Assembly (NCBI GenBank): GCA_035388585.1
Contig: DAOOQE010000003.1
Coordinates: 1-64,000, forward strand
Length of the DNA stretch: 64,000 nucleotides
Origin: CAG-492 sp035388585
GTDB lineage: Bacteria > Bacillota > Clostridia > TANB77 > CAG-508
Reading direction: 5' to 3'
Position numbers and translations under genes: made by a program. Under the pieces are notes generated by a model. That model was given only the letters and a program-made list of their open reading frames with translations. It made no database searches and had not been told where the DNA came from. Within the stretch, counting starts at the first letter, position 1. Every line of letters begins with the position of its first letter. This document shows positions 47,921 to 56,129 of this stretch, in pieces.

Positions 47921-50532
47921 TATTTAATTTTTTCTTTTATTCTAATTAGAGTATTTAATGCCTCTATAGGAGTTAAAGAATTTGTATCTATTTTATCTAA
48001 TTCATGAGCTAATTCTGCCAATTTAAAATTAAACATATCAAATTGACCATTAACAACTTTTTTGTTTTCTGTAACCTTTACCTTATTTTTCAATATATTT
48101 TTTCTTTCTAACGATTTAAGAATTTTATTAGCATTTTCAGTAACAATGTGCGGAACTCCTGCCAATTTAGCAACATGAACACCATAACTATCATCAGTAC
48201 CACCTTGAACTATTTTTCTCAAAAATATTATATCTTCCCCTTTTTCCTTAACATCAACAGAATAATTTTTAATTCCTTCAAGTTTATCTTCAAGTTCTGT
48301 TAATTCATGATAATGGGTGGCAAATAAGGTTTTTGCTCCACATTTTTCTTTATCTGCAATATATTCAGCAACTGCCCAGGCTATTGATAATCCGTCATAT
48401 GTTGATGTTCCTCTACCTATTTCATCTAATATAATTAAACTATTATTAGTTGCATCTTTTAATATTTTTGCCACTTCCATCATTTCTACCATAAATGTAC
48501 TTTGTCCCATACTTAAATCATCTGAAGCACCCACTCTAGTAAATATTTTATCTACTATTCCTATTTTTGCATAATTTGCAGGTACAAAACTTCCAACTTG
48601 TGCCATAAGAGTAATTAAAGCCACCTGTCTCATATATGTAGACTTTCCAGCCATATTAGGTCCAGTGATTATTGATAATCTATTTTCCTGTTTATCCATA
48701 TATGTATTATTTTCAACAAAACTTCCTGTTGGCAAGATTTTTTCAATAACCGGATGTCTTCCATCTTTTATATCAATTATTCCATTATTATCCACTACAG
48801 GTTTTACATAAGCAAAAGCATCTGCCACTGTTGCATAAGAACATAAAACATCTAAAGTAGATAAAACTTCTGCAGTTTTTTGAATTCTAATAATATTATT
48901 TTCTATTTCTTCTCTTATTTTTGTAAAAGCTTCATATTCTAGTATAACAACCTTTTCCTCAGCACCTAAAATATCATTTTCAATATTTTTAAGATCTTCT
49001 GTTATATATCTTTCACAATTTGCTAATGTTTGTTTTCTCATAAATCTTTCTGGCACCTGGTTTAAATATGATTTTGTTATTTCTATATAATACCCAAATA
49101 CTTTGTTAAAACCAACTTTTAGATTTTTAATTCCTGTTTTTTCCCTTTCTTCAGCTTCCAGTTTAATAATCCAATTTTTACCTTCGGTATTAGCATTTTT
49201 TAATTTGTCAATTTCTGGGTCATACCCTAATTTTATTATTCCACCTTCTTTAATTGTTATTGGAGGTTCTTCAATAATTGATTTTTCTATTAAATTATAA
49301 ATATCTTCCAATAAATCTATTTTTTGATATATTTGATTTAATATTTCTGTTTTTGTTTCTTTTAAAATAATTTTTATTTCAGGTAATTGCTTAATTGAAT
49401 TTTTCAGTGATATTAAATCTCTTCCATTAGCATTTCCATAAGCTATTTTTCCTGCTAGCCTTTCAATATCATACACTTTTTTTAATTTATTAATAATTTC
49501 TCCTCGAATAATTATATTATTTTTTAATTCTTCAACAGAATCTAATCTATTATTTATCTCTATAGTATCTATTAATGGATCATTTAACCATCTTCTTAAG
49601 TGTCTTCCCCCCATTGAAGTTACAGTTTTATCCAAAACCCAAAGTAAAGTACCTTTTTTTGACTTATCTCTTAGCTTTTCTGTAATTTCTAAATTTCTTC
49701 TTGCATTTATATCTAATGACATATATTTTGAAATATTATAAATTTGAATCTTATTTATATGATCTAATTTTGTTTTTTGTGTTTCTTTTAAATACCTTAA
49801 AAGACCATTTATAGAGTGTATAGAAATTGATAATTCTCCAATTTCTTCTATTTTTTCATCTTTATCATTTAATAATTCGTAGTTTTTAGTTAGATTTTCT
49901 ATATTCTCTATAAACATATTTTCATCTACAATTGTAATATAGCTCTCAAATCTTTCTTTGATTTTTATTACTTCTTCATTACATTCACCCATAATTTTAT
50001 TAATCAATATTTCAGCTGGTGAATATCTAGAAATTTCATCTAGTAACCTTGCAAAATTATTACTATCTTTAATTTGAGTTGCAAGAAACATTCCTGTTGA
50101 AATATCACAAACACTTATTCCAAAATAAATACCTGTTTTGTATATTGCCATTATATAATTATTCTTTTTTTCCTCTAACAAATTGGATTCTATAACAGTT
50201 CCAGGAGTAACTACTCTTATAACTTCCCTTTTTATTATTCCTTTTGCATGTTTTGGGTCTTCAACTTGTTCACATATCGCCACTTTAAAGCCTTTTGATA
50301 TTAACTTAGATATATATGTTTCTGCTGCATGATATGGGATGCCACACATTGGAGCACGCTCTTCCTGACCGCAATCTTTACCTGTTAATGTTATTTCTAA
50401 TTCTTTTGATGTAACTATAGCATCCTCAAAAAACATTTCATAAAAGTCTCCAAGTCTATAAAAAAGTATACAATCATTATATTGTTTTTTTGTATCCAAA
50501 TAATGCTGCATCATTGGCGAAAACTCAGCCAT
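47920..50532 (-). CDS. mutS: DNA mismatch repair protein MutS
   Basis: It recognises base mismatches and small loops. It has 870 residues: the N-terminal mismatch-binding domain with the RLGDFYEMFFEDA motif (Phe-x-Glu reader), the connector, core and clamp domains, and the ATPase with GPNMAGKSTYMRQ, DEIGRGTSTYDGLSIAWA and FATHYHELTELE. The start at 50532 is used because GGGGAGG lies nine bases before this ATG and only three before the one at 50538. It overlaps miaB by eight bases, so the two are translationally coupled. mutL, often next to mutS, is not in the window. Confidence 0.97.
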   Translation of the reverse strand: MAEFSPMMQHYLDTKKQYNDCILFYRLGDFYEMFFEDAIVTSKELEITLTGKDCGQEERAPMCGIPYHAAETYISKLISKGFKVAICEQVEDPKHAKGIIKREVIRVVTPGTVIESNLLEEKKNNYIMAIYKTGIYFGISVCDISTGMFLATQIKDSNNFARLLDEISRYSPAEILINKIMGECNEEVIKIKERFESYITIVDENMFIENIENLTKNYELLNDKDEKIEEIGELSISIHSINGLLRYLKETQKTKLDHINKIQIYNISKYMSLDINARRNLEITEKLRDKSKKGTLLWVLDKTVTSMGGRHLRRWLNDPLIDTIEINNRLDSVEELKNNIIIRGEIINKLKKVYDIERLAGKIAYGNANGRDLISLKNSIKQLPEIKIILKETKTEILNQIYQKIDLLEDIYNLIEKSIIEEPPITIKEGGIIKLGYDPEIDKLKNANTEGKNWIIKLEAEEREKTGIKNLKVGFNKVFGYYIEITKSYLNQVPERFMRKQTLANCERYITEDLKNIENDILGAEEKVVILEYEAFTKIREEIENNIIRIQKTAEVLSTLDVLCSYATVADAFAYVKPVVDNNGIIDIKDGRHPVIEKILPTGSFVENNTYMDKQENRLSIITGPNMAGKSTYMRQVALITLMAQVGSFVPANYAKIGIVDKIFTRVGASDDLSMGQSTFMVEMMEVAKILKDATNNSLIILDEIGRGTSTYDGLSIAWAVAEYIADKEKCGAKTLFATHYHELTELEDKLEGIKNYSVDVKEKGEDIIFLRKIVQGGTDDSYGVHVAKLAGVPHIVTENANKILKSLERKNILKNKVKVTENKKVVNGQFDMFNFKLAELAHELDKIDTNSLTPIEALNTLIRIKEKIK

Positions 50533-51919
50533 TATCATCTACCTCCCCTTTAAAGTACCACATATGATCTGAAATAATTTTTGAACTAACTATTTTGCCT
50601 ATCAAATAGTTTTCTCCTTCAAAATTAACAATCTTATTTGTTTCAGTTCTTCCTGTTAAAATATTTTCATTATACCTACTCTTTCCTTCTACTAGAATTT
50701 TTTGAATAGTACCTAAATATTTTTTATTATTTTCTTCTATATGACTTTCTGCTAAAGATTTTAATTTATTAAATCTCTTATGTTTAACATCTTCTGAAAT
50801 CTGTTCATCCATAATATCAGCTGGAGTTCCTACTCTTCTAGAATAAATAAACATATAAACTTGCTCAAAATGAACCTTGCTAACAACATCTAATGTGTCT
50901 TCAAAATCTTTTTCTGTTTCACCTGGGAAACCAACTATTATATCTGTTGAAAAAACAACACCTGGAATATTTTTTTTCATTTTATCTACTAATTCTAGAT
51001 ACTGTTCCTTAGTATATTTTCTATTCATTTTATTTAATATATTTGTACTACCTGATTGTACAGGTAAATGAATTATTTTACAAACTTTTTCACAATCTCT
51101 TATTGCTTCTATCACATCCATTGTAAAATCCTTTGGATGAGGAGAAATAAATCTTATTCTTTCAATACCTTTTATGTTATTTACTTGTCTTAATAAATCA
51201 GCAAATGTATATATTCCTAAATTTCCATTTCCTTTATATGAATTAACATTTTGACCTAAAAGTGTTATTTCCTTATAACCGTTTTTTGCAATATCTGTTA
51301 TTTCATTTATAATATCTTTAGGATCTCTACTTCTTTCTCTTCCTCTCACATATGGAACTATACAATAACTACAAAAATTATTACATCCATTTATAATTGT
51401 TACAGAAGCTTTTATATTATCATTTCTAACAATTGGAAGTCCTTCAATTATTTCTCCATCTATATCTAAAATATCCTCTATTTTTTTATTTTCTACAACA
51501 GATTCATACATATCTTTTGGAAATTGATGCAATGTGTGAGTTCCAAAAATAATATCTATAAATTTATAGCTTTTCTTAATTTTGTCTACAATATGTTTTT
51601 CTTGCATCATACAACCACCAATTGCAATAATAGTTCCTCTTTTTTCTTTTATTAGTTTAACCTCTCCTATTTTTCCAAACAATTTTTCTTCTGCATTTTC
51701 TCTTACACAACATGTGTTAAATACTACTAAATCAGATTCCTGTAAATTATCTGTTTTACTGTATCCCATCTTTTCTATCATACCACAAAGTTTTTCTGAA
51801 TCATTCTCATTTAATTGACATCCCATTGTTAATATAAAATATTTTAATTTTTTATTATTATTTAGTTTATAAATTTTATCTAAATATTCCATTTGATTTT
51901 CTATATTTAATTTATCCAA
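50525..51919 (-). CDS. miaB: tRNA-2-methylthio-N6-dimethylallyladenosine synthase MiaB
   Basis: A radical SAM methylthiotransferase that modifies A37 of tRNAs reading UNN codons. It has 464 residues. The N-terminal UPF0004 domain has MGCQLNENDSEKLCGM and NTCCVRENAEEK. The radical SAM cluster is CNNFCSYCIVPYVRGRERSR, and a C-terminal TRAM domain closes the protein. The start is TTG at 51919, set by AGGAGGAAACT. The miaB-mutS order with overlap is widespread in Firmicutes. Confidence 0.96.
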   Translation of the reverse strand: MDKLNIENQMEYLDKIYKLNNNKKLKYFILTMGCQLNENDSEKLCGMIEKMGYSKTDNLQESDLVVFNTCCVRENAEEKLFGKIGEVKLIKEKRGTIIAIGGCMMQEKHIVDKIKKSYKFIDIIFGTHTLHQFPKDMYESVVENKKIEDILDIDGEIIEGLPIVRNDNIKASVTIINGCNNFCSYCIVPYVRGRERSRDPKDIINEITDIAKNGYKEITLLGQNVNSYKGNGNLGIYTFADLLRQVNNIKGIERIRFISPHPKDFTMDVIEAIRDCEKVCKIIHLPVQSGSTNILNKMNRKYTKEQYLELVDKMKKNIPGVVFSTDIIVGFPGETEKDFEDTLDVVSKVHFEQVYMFIYSRRVGTPADIMDEQISEDVKHKRFNKLKSLAESHIEENNKKYLGTIQKILVEGKSRYNENILTGRTETNKIVNFEGENYLIGKIVSSKIISDHMWYFKGEVDDNG

Positions 51920-52001
51920 AGTTTCCTCCTATTTTATCTAATAAATTTATTTTAACTTATATACATGTTTTTTCTTACTTTTAAAACTGATATTCCTGCA
52001 A

Positions 52002-52042
52002 CTAGATTAATTGGTGTTGGTACGCCATAATAATTAATCTAG
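52002..52042. repeat. Inverted repeat of unknown role
   Basis: CTAGATTAATT (52002-52012) pairs with AATTAATCTAG (52032-52042), with GGTG/CGCC pairing inside. There is no T tract on either side, so it is unlikely to be a terminator. It lies about 80 bases before miaB on the minus strand. Confidence 0.6.
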
Positions 52043-52368
52043 AATTTATTTAAACTTATATATTTATTTATACTACATAATCCTCCAAATATGGATAATT
52101 AATAATATTTTATTAATTATTACTAATATTTCTATATTTTCTAGTGTTTTTTAAACTTCTATATTTATTTATGCTAAACTATCTTCCAAAAATCAAAAAT
52201 CAATAATCAATAATAGTTTATTTAAGATATTTTATACTAAAATAGCTATTTTTTCAAGTATTTTAGCTTATTTATACATATATTTTAGGTTCTTTTACAA
52301 TTGCAGTTATTGTTACAAAATTGCAAATACTTTTTTACTTTAACTATATTTTTACTTATTTATACATA

Positions 52369-52395
52369 AAAAAAATAGCTGTAAAAGCTATTTTC
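52369..52395 (-). terminator. Terminator of rpmE
   Basis: AAAATAGCTTTTACAGCTATTTT on the minus strand folds into a compact stem followed by TTTT. Confidence 0.85.
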
Positions 52396-52410
52396 TCTAT
52401 ATTAGATTGC

Positions 52411-52611
52411 TTACGCAATACCAAATTTCTTTTTGAATTTTTCTGATCTTCCACCTGTTGTTTCTCTTTTTAAGTTTCCTGTCCATACTGGATGGCAATT
52501 TGAACATATATCAACTTTCATATCACCTTTAGTTGAGTTTGTTTTAAATTCTTTACCACATGCACATACTATTGTTGATTCGTTATAATTTGGATGTATT
52601 CCTTCTCTCAT
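52411..52611 (-). CDS. rpmE: 50S ribosomal protein L31
   Basis: A 66-residue ribosomal protein of the zinc-binding type: C16 and C18 (VCACGKEF) with C36 and C39 (DICSNCHPVW). The PVWTGNLKRETTGGRSEKFKKKFG tail is typical. In Bacillus the zinc form is replaced by a zinc-free paralogue under zinc limitation; no paralogue lies here. GGGAGAGGTGAATATAA precedes the ATG. It is monocistronic with promoter and terminator. Confidence 0.97.
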   Translation of the reverse strand: MREGIHPNYNESTIVCACGKEFKTNSTKGDMKVDICSNCHPVWTGNLKRETTGGRSEKFKKKFGIA

Positions 52612-52653
52612 TTATATTCACCTCTCCCTTATAAAATAAAATAACTGTTCTAT

Positions 52654-52682
52654 ATGATATCATATATTTTATTATTTTTCAA
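52654..52682 (-). promoter_or_regulatory. Promoter of rpmE
   Basis: On the minus strand TTGAAA (52682-52677), 17 bases, TATCAT (52659-52654) preceded by TG. Confidence 0.62.
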
Positions 52683-52738
52683 TACTTTTTGAGTATTTTT
52701 TAATTTATTATTTTTTCTGATTAGTTATGTATTAATTA

Positions 52739-52903
52739 CTATTTATTCTTTTTGGCATTTTGTTGTTTTTCATAAACATATTGAGCTGAAGATTGTAATT
52801 CAGCTTTAAGTGATGTTTTATAAACCAATTTGCTCACTACATTAAATAGACAAGCAACTATTAAGATAAATAGCAATAATTTTTTCCAAATTTTAGCTAG
52901 CAT
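52739..52903 (-). CDS. Small 54-residue membrane protein
   Basis: ATG at 52903 follows AAAAAGGGGAGTGAAGAT and a near-consensus promoter, so expression is very likely although the ORF is short. The product starts MLAKIWKKLLLFILIVACLF, a basic end followed by one membrane segment (about 8-25). A 30-residue hydrophilic amphipathic tail follows (SLKAELQSSAQYVYEKQQ) and ends in lysines. It could be a bitopic subunit or regulator; no family was recognised. It sits between rpmE and the lipoprotein remnant. Confidence 0.75.
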   Translation of the reverse strand: MLAKIWKKLLLFILIVACLFNVVSKLVYKTSLKAELQSSAQYVYEKQQNAKKNK

Positions 52904-52932
52904 ATCTTCACTCCCCTTTTTCAGATAACTCT

Positions 52933-52962
52933 ATTATATACTATTTTAAACTGAATTGTCAA
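52933..52962 (-). promoter_or_regulatory. Promoter of the small membrane protein gene
   Basis: On the minus strand TTGACA (52962-52957), 18 bases, TATAAT (52938-52933): both hexamers are perfect. Confidence 0.82.
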
Positions 52963-52990
52963 TCAATCTTCTTTTTTTGTTTTTTATAAA

Positions 52991-53010
52991 TGATAATATA
53001 AATATTATCA
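52991..53010. promoter_or_regulatory. Palindrome upstream of the lipoprotein remnant
   Basis: TGATAATAT and ATATTATCA flank AA, a 20-base palindrome. It lies 38 bases before the ATG at 53048. The shape resembles Fur- or PerR-type operators, but the match is loose and the region is AT-rich. Confidence 0.35.
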
Positions 53011-53047
53011 TTTAATTAGATCATAATAATGCTAAAAAGGAGGAATT

Positions 53048-53232
53048 ATGCTAAAAAGAATTTTTTTAATATTTATTTTATCGACTCTTATTTTTTACTA
53101 TGTGGATGTTCCAAAACAGAAAACAAAAATAAAAATCTAAATACTTATAAAAATACTTGTGATCCCACCATCTTAGATAAAAATAGCTTGAATATAGAAA
53201 TTTTTATTTATAAAGCTTTTATATTTATATAG
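53048..53232 (+). pseudogene. Small lipoprotein with a frameshift in the signal peptide
   Basis: ATG at 53048 after AAAAAGGAGGAATT begins MLKRIFLIFILSTLIF, a perfect lipoprotein signal core, but that frame then runs to a stop at residue 31. The next frame continues with LLCGCSKTENKNKN, a textbook lipobox with Cys and a hydrophilic tether, ending at 53232. The switch falls in a run of six T (about 53091-53096); a seventh T would restore one frame of about 60 residues. Either the gene is broken, the base call is wrong, or slippage at the T run makes expression variable. Even restored it is very short. Confidence 0.65.
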
Positions 53233-53246
53233 CATTTTTATTTATT

Positions 53247-54563
53247 CTATTTCTTTAGTTCCATTACAGTATCTTCTAATTTAAGTGTCTTTTGTTCACC
53301 TGTTTTCATATTTTTTAAAGAAACTACATTATTAGCAATTTCATCTTCTCCAATAACAATAACATAAGGAATGTTTAGTCTATTAGCATATTTAAACTGA
53401 TTTTTTATTTTTACATTATCTGTATAAAGTAAAGTATTTATACCATTTTTTCTCAATTCAGATGCTATTCTAATGCTTTTGGAAAAATCATCAACCATAG
53501 ATATTACCATAACCTTAGAAATTGATTTATCATCAGCATTAATTATTTTTTTATCATTTAATTGAAAAAATAATCTTGTAAGTCCTATTGCAATACCAAC
53601 TCCAGGTAATTTTTTATCAGAATAATATTCAGCTAGATTATCGTATCTACCACCTGAACATACACTTCCTAAACTTTTATATTCATTTAAAAATGTTTCA
53701 TACACTGTTCCAGTATAATAATCTAAACCTCTTGCTATTGTTAAATCAATATTGAAATTTTTTTCTGGAACACCAAAAAATCTTACATTATCTAAAACAA
53801 ACTTTAACTCATATAGACCAGTTTTAAAAATATCATCATTTATCTGTAGATTATTTAATTCTGATATAATTTCATCTGGAGAACCTTTTATGTCCAAAAA
53901 TTCAGATATTTTGCAAATCTTTATATCTGAGATACCAAGTAGCTTTATTTGCTCAAGAACATTTTCTTTACCAATCTTTTCTATTTTATCTATTATTTTA
54001 AGTATATTTCCACTTTGCTCTAATAAATCTAAACTTGAAAAAAGACCACTTAATATTTTTCTATTATTAATACTTATTGTAAAATCTTCAAATCCAAGAT
54101 CTTTTATTGTTGAATATATTATACTTGGAATTTCAGCATCATTTATTAAGCTTAGTTCTCCTTCCCCTATAATATCTATATCGCATTGATAAAATTCACG
54201 AAATCTACCTCTTTGGGCTTTTTCACCTCTATAAACCTTTCCAATTTGGTATCTTCTAAAAGGAAAAGATAATTGAGAATAATATTGAGTTACATATTTT
54301 GCAAGTGGCACTGTTAAATCAAACCTTAATGCAAGATTATTATCTCCTTTTTCAAAACTATATATTTGTTTTTCTGTTTCTCCTCCAGCCTTAGCTAAAA
54401 GTACTTCTGCCGACTCAATTATTGGAGTGTCTAATGGTAAAAAACCATATTTTTCATATGATTTTTGTATTTTTTCTCTTACTTCATTAAACAATATTTG
54501 CTCATTTGGCAATAACTCCATAAATCCTGGTAATGTTTTTGGTACTATTTTATTTTGCTTCAT
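53247..54563 (-). CDS. hisS: Histidyl-tRNA synthetase
   Basis: A class II synthetase charging tRNA-His, 438 residues. Motif 2 region GEKAQRGRFREFYQCDIDIIG, the histidine loop RGLDYYTGTVYE, FDLTVPLAKY and the motif 3 stretch GVGIAIGLTRL are present. The C-terminal anticodon domain (VMVISMVDDFSKSIRIASELRKNG) follows. AGAGAGGTAAATAAAA precedes the ATG. It has its own promoter. No T-box leader is visible in the short 5' region. Confidence 0.96.
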   Translation of the reverse strand: MKQNKIVPKTLPGFMELLPNEQILFNEVREKIQKSYEKYGFLPLDTPIIESAEVLLAKAGGETEKQIYSFEKGDNNLALRFDLTVPLAKYVTQYYSQLSFPFRRYQIGKVYRGEKAQRGRFREFYQCDIDIIGEGELSLINDAEIPSIIYSTIKDLGFEDFTISINNRKILSGLFSSLDLLEQSGNILKIIDKIEKIGKENVLEQIKLLGISDIKICKISEFLDIKGSPDEIISELNNLQINDDIFKTGLYELKFVLDNVRFFGVPEKNFNIDLTIARGLDYYTGTVYETFLNEYKSLGSVCSGGRYDNLAEYYSDKKLPGVGIAIGLTRLFFQLNDKKIINADDKSISKVMVISMVDDFSKSIRIASELRKNGINTLLYTDNVKIKNQFKYANRLNIPYVIVIGEDEIANNVVSLKNMKTGEQKTLKLEDTVMELKK

Positions 54564-54593
54564 TTTTATTTACCTCTCTTAAATTATATACAT

Positions 54594-54622
54594 ATTTTAC
54601 TATAATTTAAAATTTTTGTCAA
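54594..54622 (-). promoter_or_regulatory. Promoter of hisS
   Basis: On the minus strand TTGACA (54622-54617), 17 bases, TAAAAT (54599-54594). It starts right after the terminator of the preceding gene. Confidence 0.82.
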
Positions 54623-54624
54623 TA

Positions 54625-54657
54625 AAAACAGCAAGGCCAAATAGGTCTTGCTGTTTT
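54625..54657 (-). terminator. Terminator of the 427-residue protein gene
   Basis: AAAACAGCAAGACC pairs with GGCCTTGCTGTTTT on the minus strand (one mismatch), followed by T-rich bases. Confidence 0.9.
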
Positions 54658-54776
54658 ATAATACATAAATTAAGAAATATTTTTTTAATATTAAAATAAT
54701 TTATATAATATTAAATTAGTTACTTAACACAAGAAAATTTAAAAGATTTTTTAGACAAAATTTAGGTTTATTAAAA

Positions 54777-56060
54777 TTAAATCAATTCTTCTAATATCTT
54801 TTCTGCTAAATCAATAAAGTCCTTATAATCGTTTATTTCAAATAAACAAAGATTGTCTAATGAAATAACTTTTTTAATTAAATAACTATAACATAATTGA
54901 TTGTATTTTACCAAATAATAGGAATTTTCAAATCTTGCTGCTTCTTGTAAATTTAGATTTGAAAACTCATAAAACCACTTTTTATTGGTCTCATAATTAA
55001 TAGTATATTTATCATTTTTAAAATTATAAATTGAACATGATTTATCTGAGTCAGATAAATGTTTGTTCACTTGAAAATCCGCAATTCTAATTATATCTGC
55101 AATACCATATTTCATATTGCATGTAATATTGCAAGTATTACCGCTTATTTGTGCAATATACTTATTACACTTAAAAGATATTTCAATATTGCAATCACTT
55201 ATCAAGTTTTTATTAACTATTTTCCATCCGGATTTCTCATTAAAAGAGAAATCATAATCATCATTTACAATTTCTACTTCTGAAAGTTTTCCTTTGGAAA
55301 TTTTAACCTTTTTTTTGATATTAATATCTGAATCATTATACTCAATTGAAATAATATTCTTGCTTATTTTAGAATTTTGAAAATCATAGTTTTTTAAAAT
55401 TCTATAAATTTTCAAAAAATCAAATTCAGATTTCTTTAATTCAGTTGATATTTCTGCGAAATTCTCTTCAAATGTAAAATCATATGAAAAAACTGTAATT
55501 GTTATAGATAATCTTTTTTTTCCCTTTATGGATTCTCTGATATAAGTTTTTTTATTAAATATTTCTATACAATAATTTGAACTATCAAAAATTTGCATTA
55601 TCTTTTCATTACCTGTAGTATTAAAATAAAAATAGTTATTATCTCTATGTATTCCTATTTCAATAATATCTGGGTTTTCACCTATAATAATTCCAAATTC
55701 ATTTTCAGAGCTGGGTGAGTTTGCTATAAACTCTAACCCGTTATTTGGATTCAAATCAATATTGCTTTTTATTTCTTTTAATGTCTTATTATGAGAAATT
55801 CCAATAATTGTAATGGGGAGACTAATATTATGTCTATTAAACAAATAGTTTATTTCATCCCGTAAATTATCAACTATTCTTTTAGTTTTTCCTATACCAA
55901 AAAATTGAGAGTATAGAAGATTTATTATTTCTGTTGCCATAGAATTGTTACTTGATAAATTTGCATTTGTAGGAGACACAATTATTCCTAATTTTTCTAA
56001 AAACTGTTTTTTCTTGCAAATTGTATTTTGTTTTTCTTCACATTTCAAATTACCAAACAT
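54777..56060 (-). CDS. Large protein of unknown function
   Basis: I do not recognise this 427-residue protein. It has no signal peptide or membrane segment and is rich in Asn, Ile, Lys and Ser. A helical N-terminal part (residues 20-80, with NSMATEIINLLYSQFFGIGKTKRIVDN) is followed by a strand-rich middle and a C-terminal helix pair (LCLFEINDYKDFIDLAEKIL). Scattered cysteines do not form a clear metal motif. TGGAGGAATAAAAA precedes the ATG. It starts 69 bases after rnr on the same strand and has a strong terminator, so it may be the end of the rnr transcript. Confidence 0.6.
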   Translation of the reverse strand: MFGNLKCEEKQNTICKKKQFLEKLGIIVSPTNANLSSNNSMATEIINLLYSQFFGIGKTKRIVDNLRDEINYLFNRHNISLPITIIGISHNKTLKEIKSNIDLNPNNGLEFIANSPSSENEFGIIIGENPDIIEIGIHRDNNYFYFNTTGNEKIMQIFDSSNYCIEIFNKKTYIRESIKGKKRLSITITVFSYDFTFEENFAEISTELKKSEFDFLKIYRILKNYDFQNSKISKNIISIEYNDSDINIKKKVKISKGKLSEVEIVNDDYDFSFNEKSGWKIVNKNLISDCNIEISFKCNKYIAQISGNTCNITCNMKYGIADIIRIADFQVNKHLSDSDKSCSIYNFKNDKYTINYETNKKWFYEFSNLNLQEAARFENSYYLVKYNQLCYSYLIKKVISLDNLCLFEINDYKDFIDLAEKILEELI

Positions 56061-56129
56061 TTTTTATTCCTCCATTTTTTTCAAATTATTGAAAAATTTT
56101 ATATAAATTTCTTATAAGTATGGATTATA

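Larger units (their letters stand above)
51920..52410. other. AT-rich spacer with a hairpin and a 101-bp imperfect duplication
   Basis: No gene is visible in these 491 bases. TTAAACTT(A/C)TATATTTATTTAT recurs at about 52050 and 52151, a 101-base shift with eroded similarity afterwards. An 11-bp inverted repeat lies at 52002-52042, and the rpmE terminator closes the region at 52369-52395. Confidence 0.55.

Noticed and set aside
51957..52052. Minus-strand open stretch with an apparently protein-like composition before miaB
   Set aside because: It has no start codon or ribosome site, is bounded by stops at about 28 codons and matches no family I know.
54564..54776. T-box leader for hisS
   Set aside because: The hairpin here is the terminator of the upstream gene, the hisS promoter follows it, and the remaining leader is too short for a T-box.
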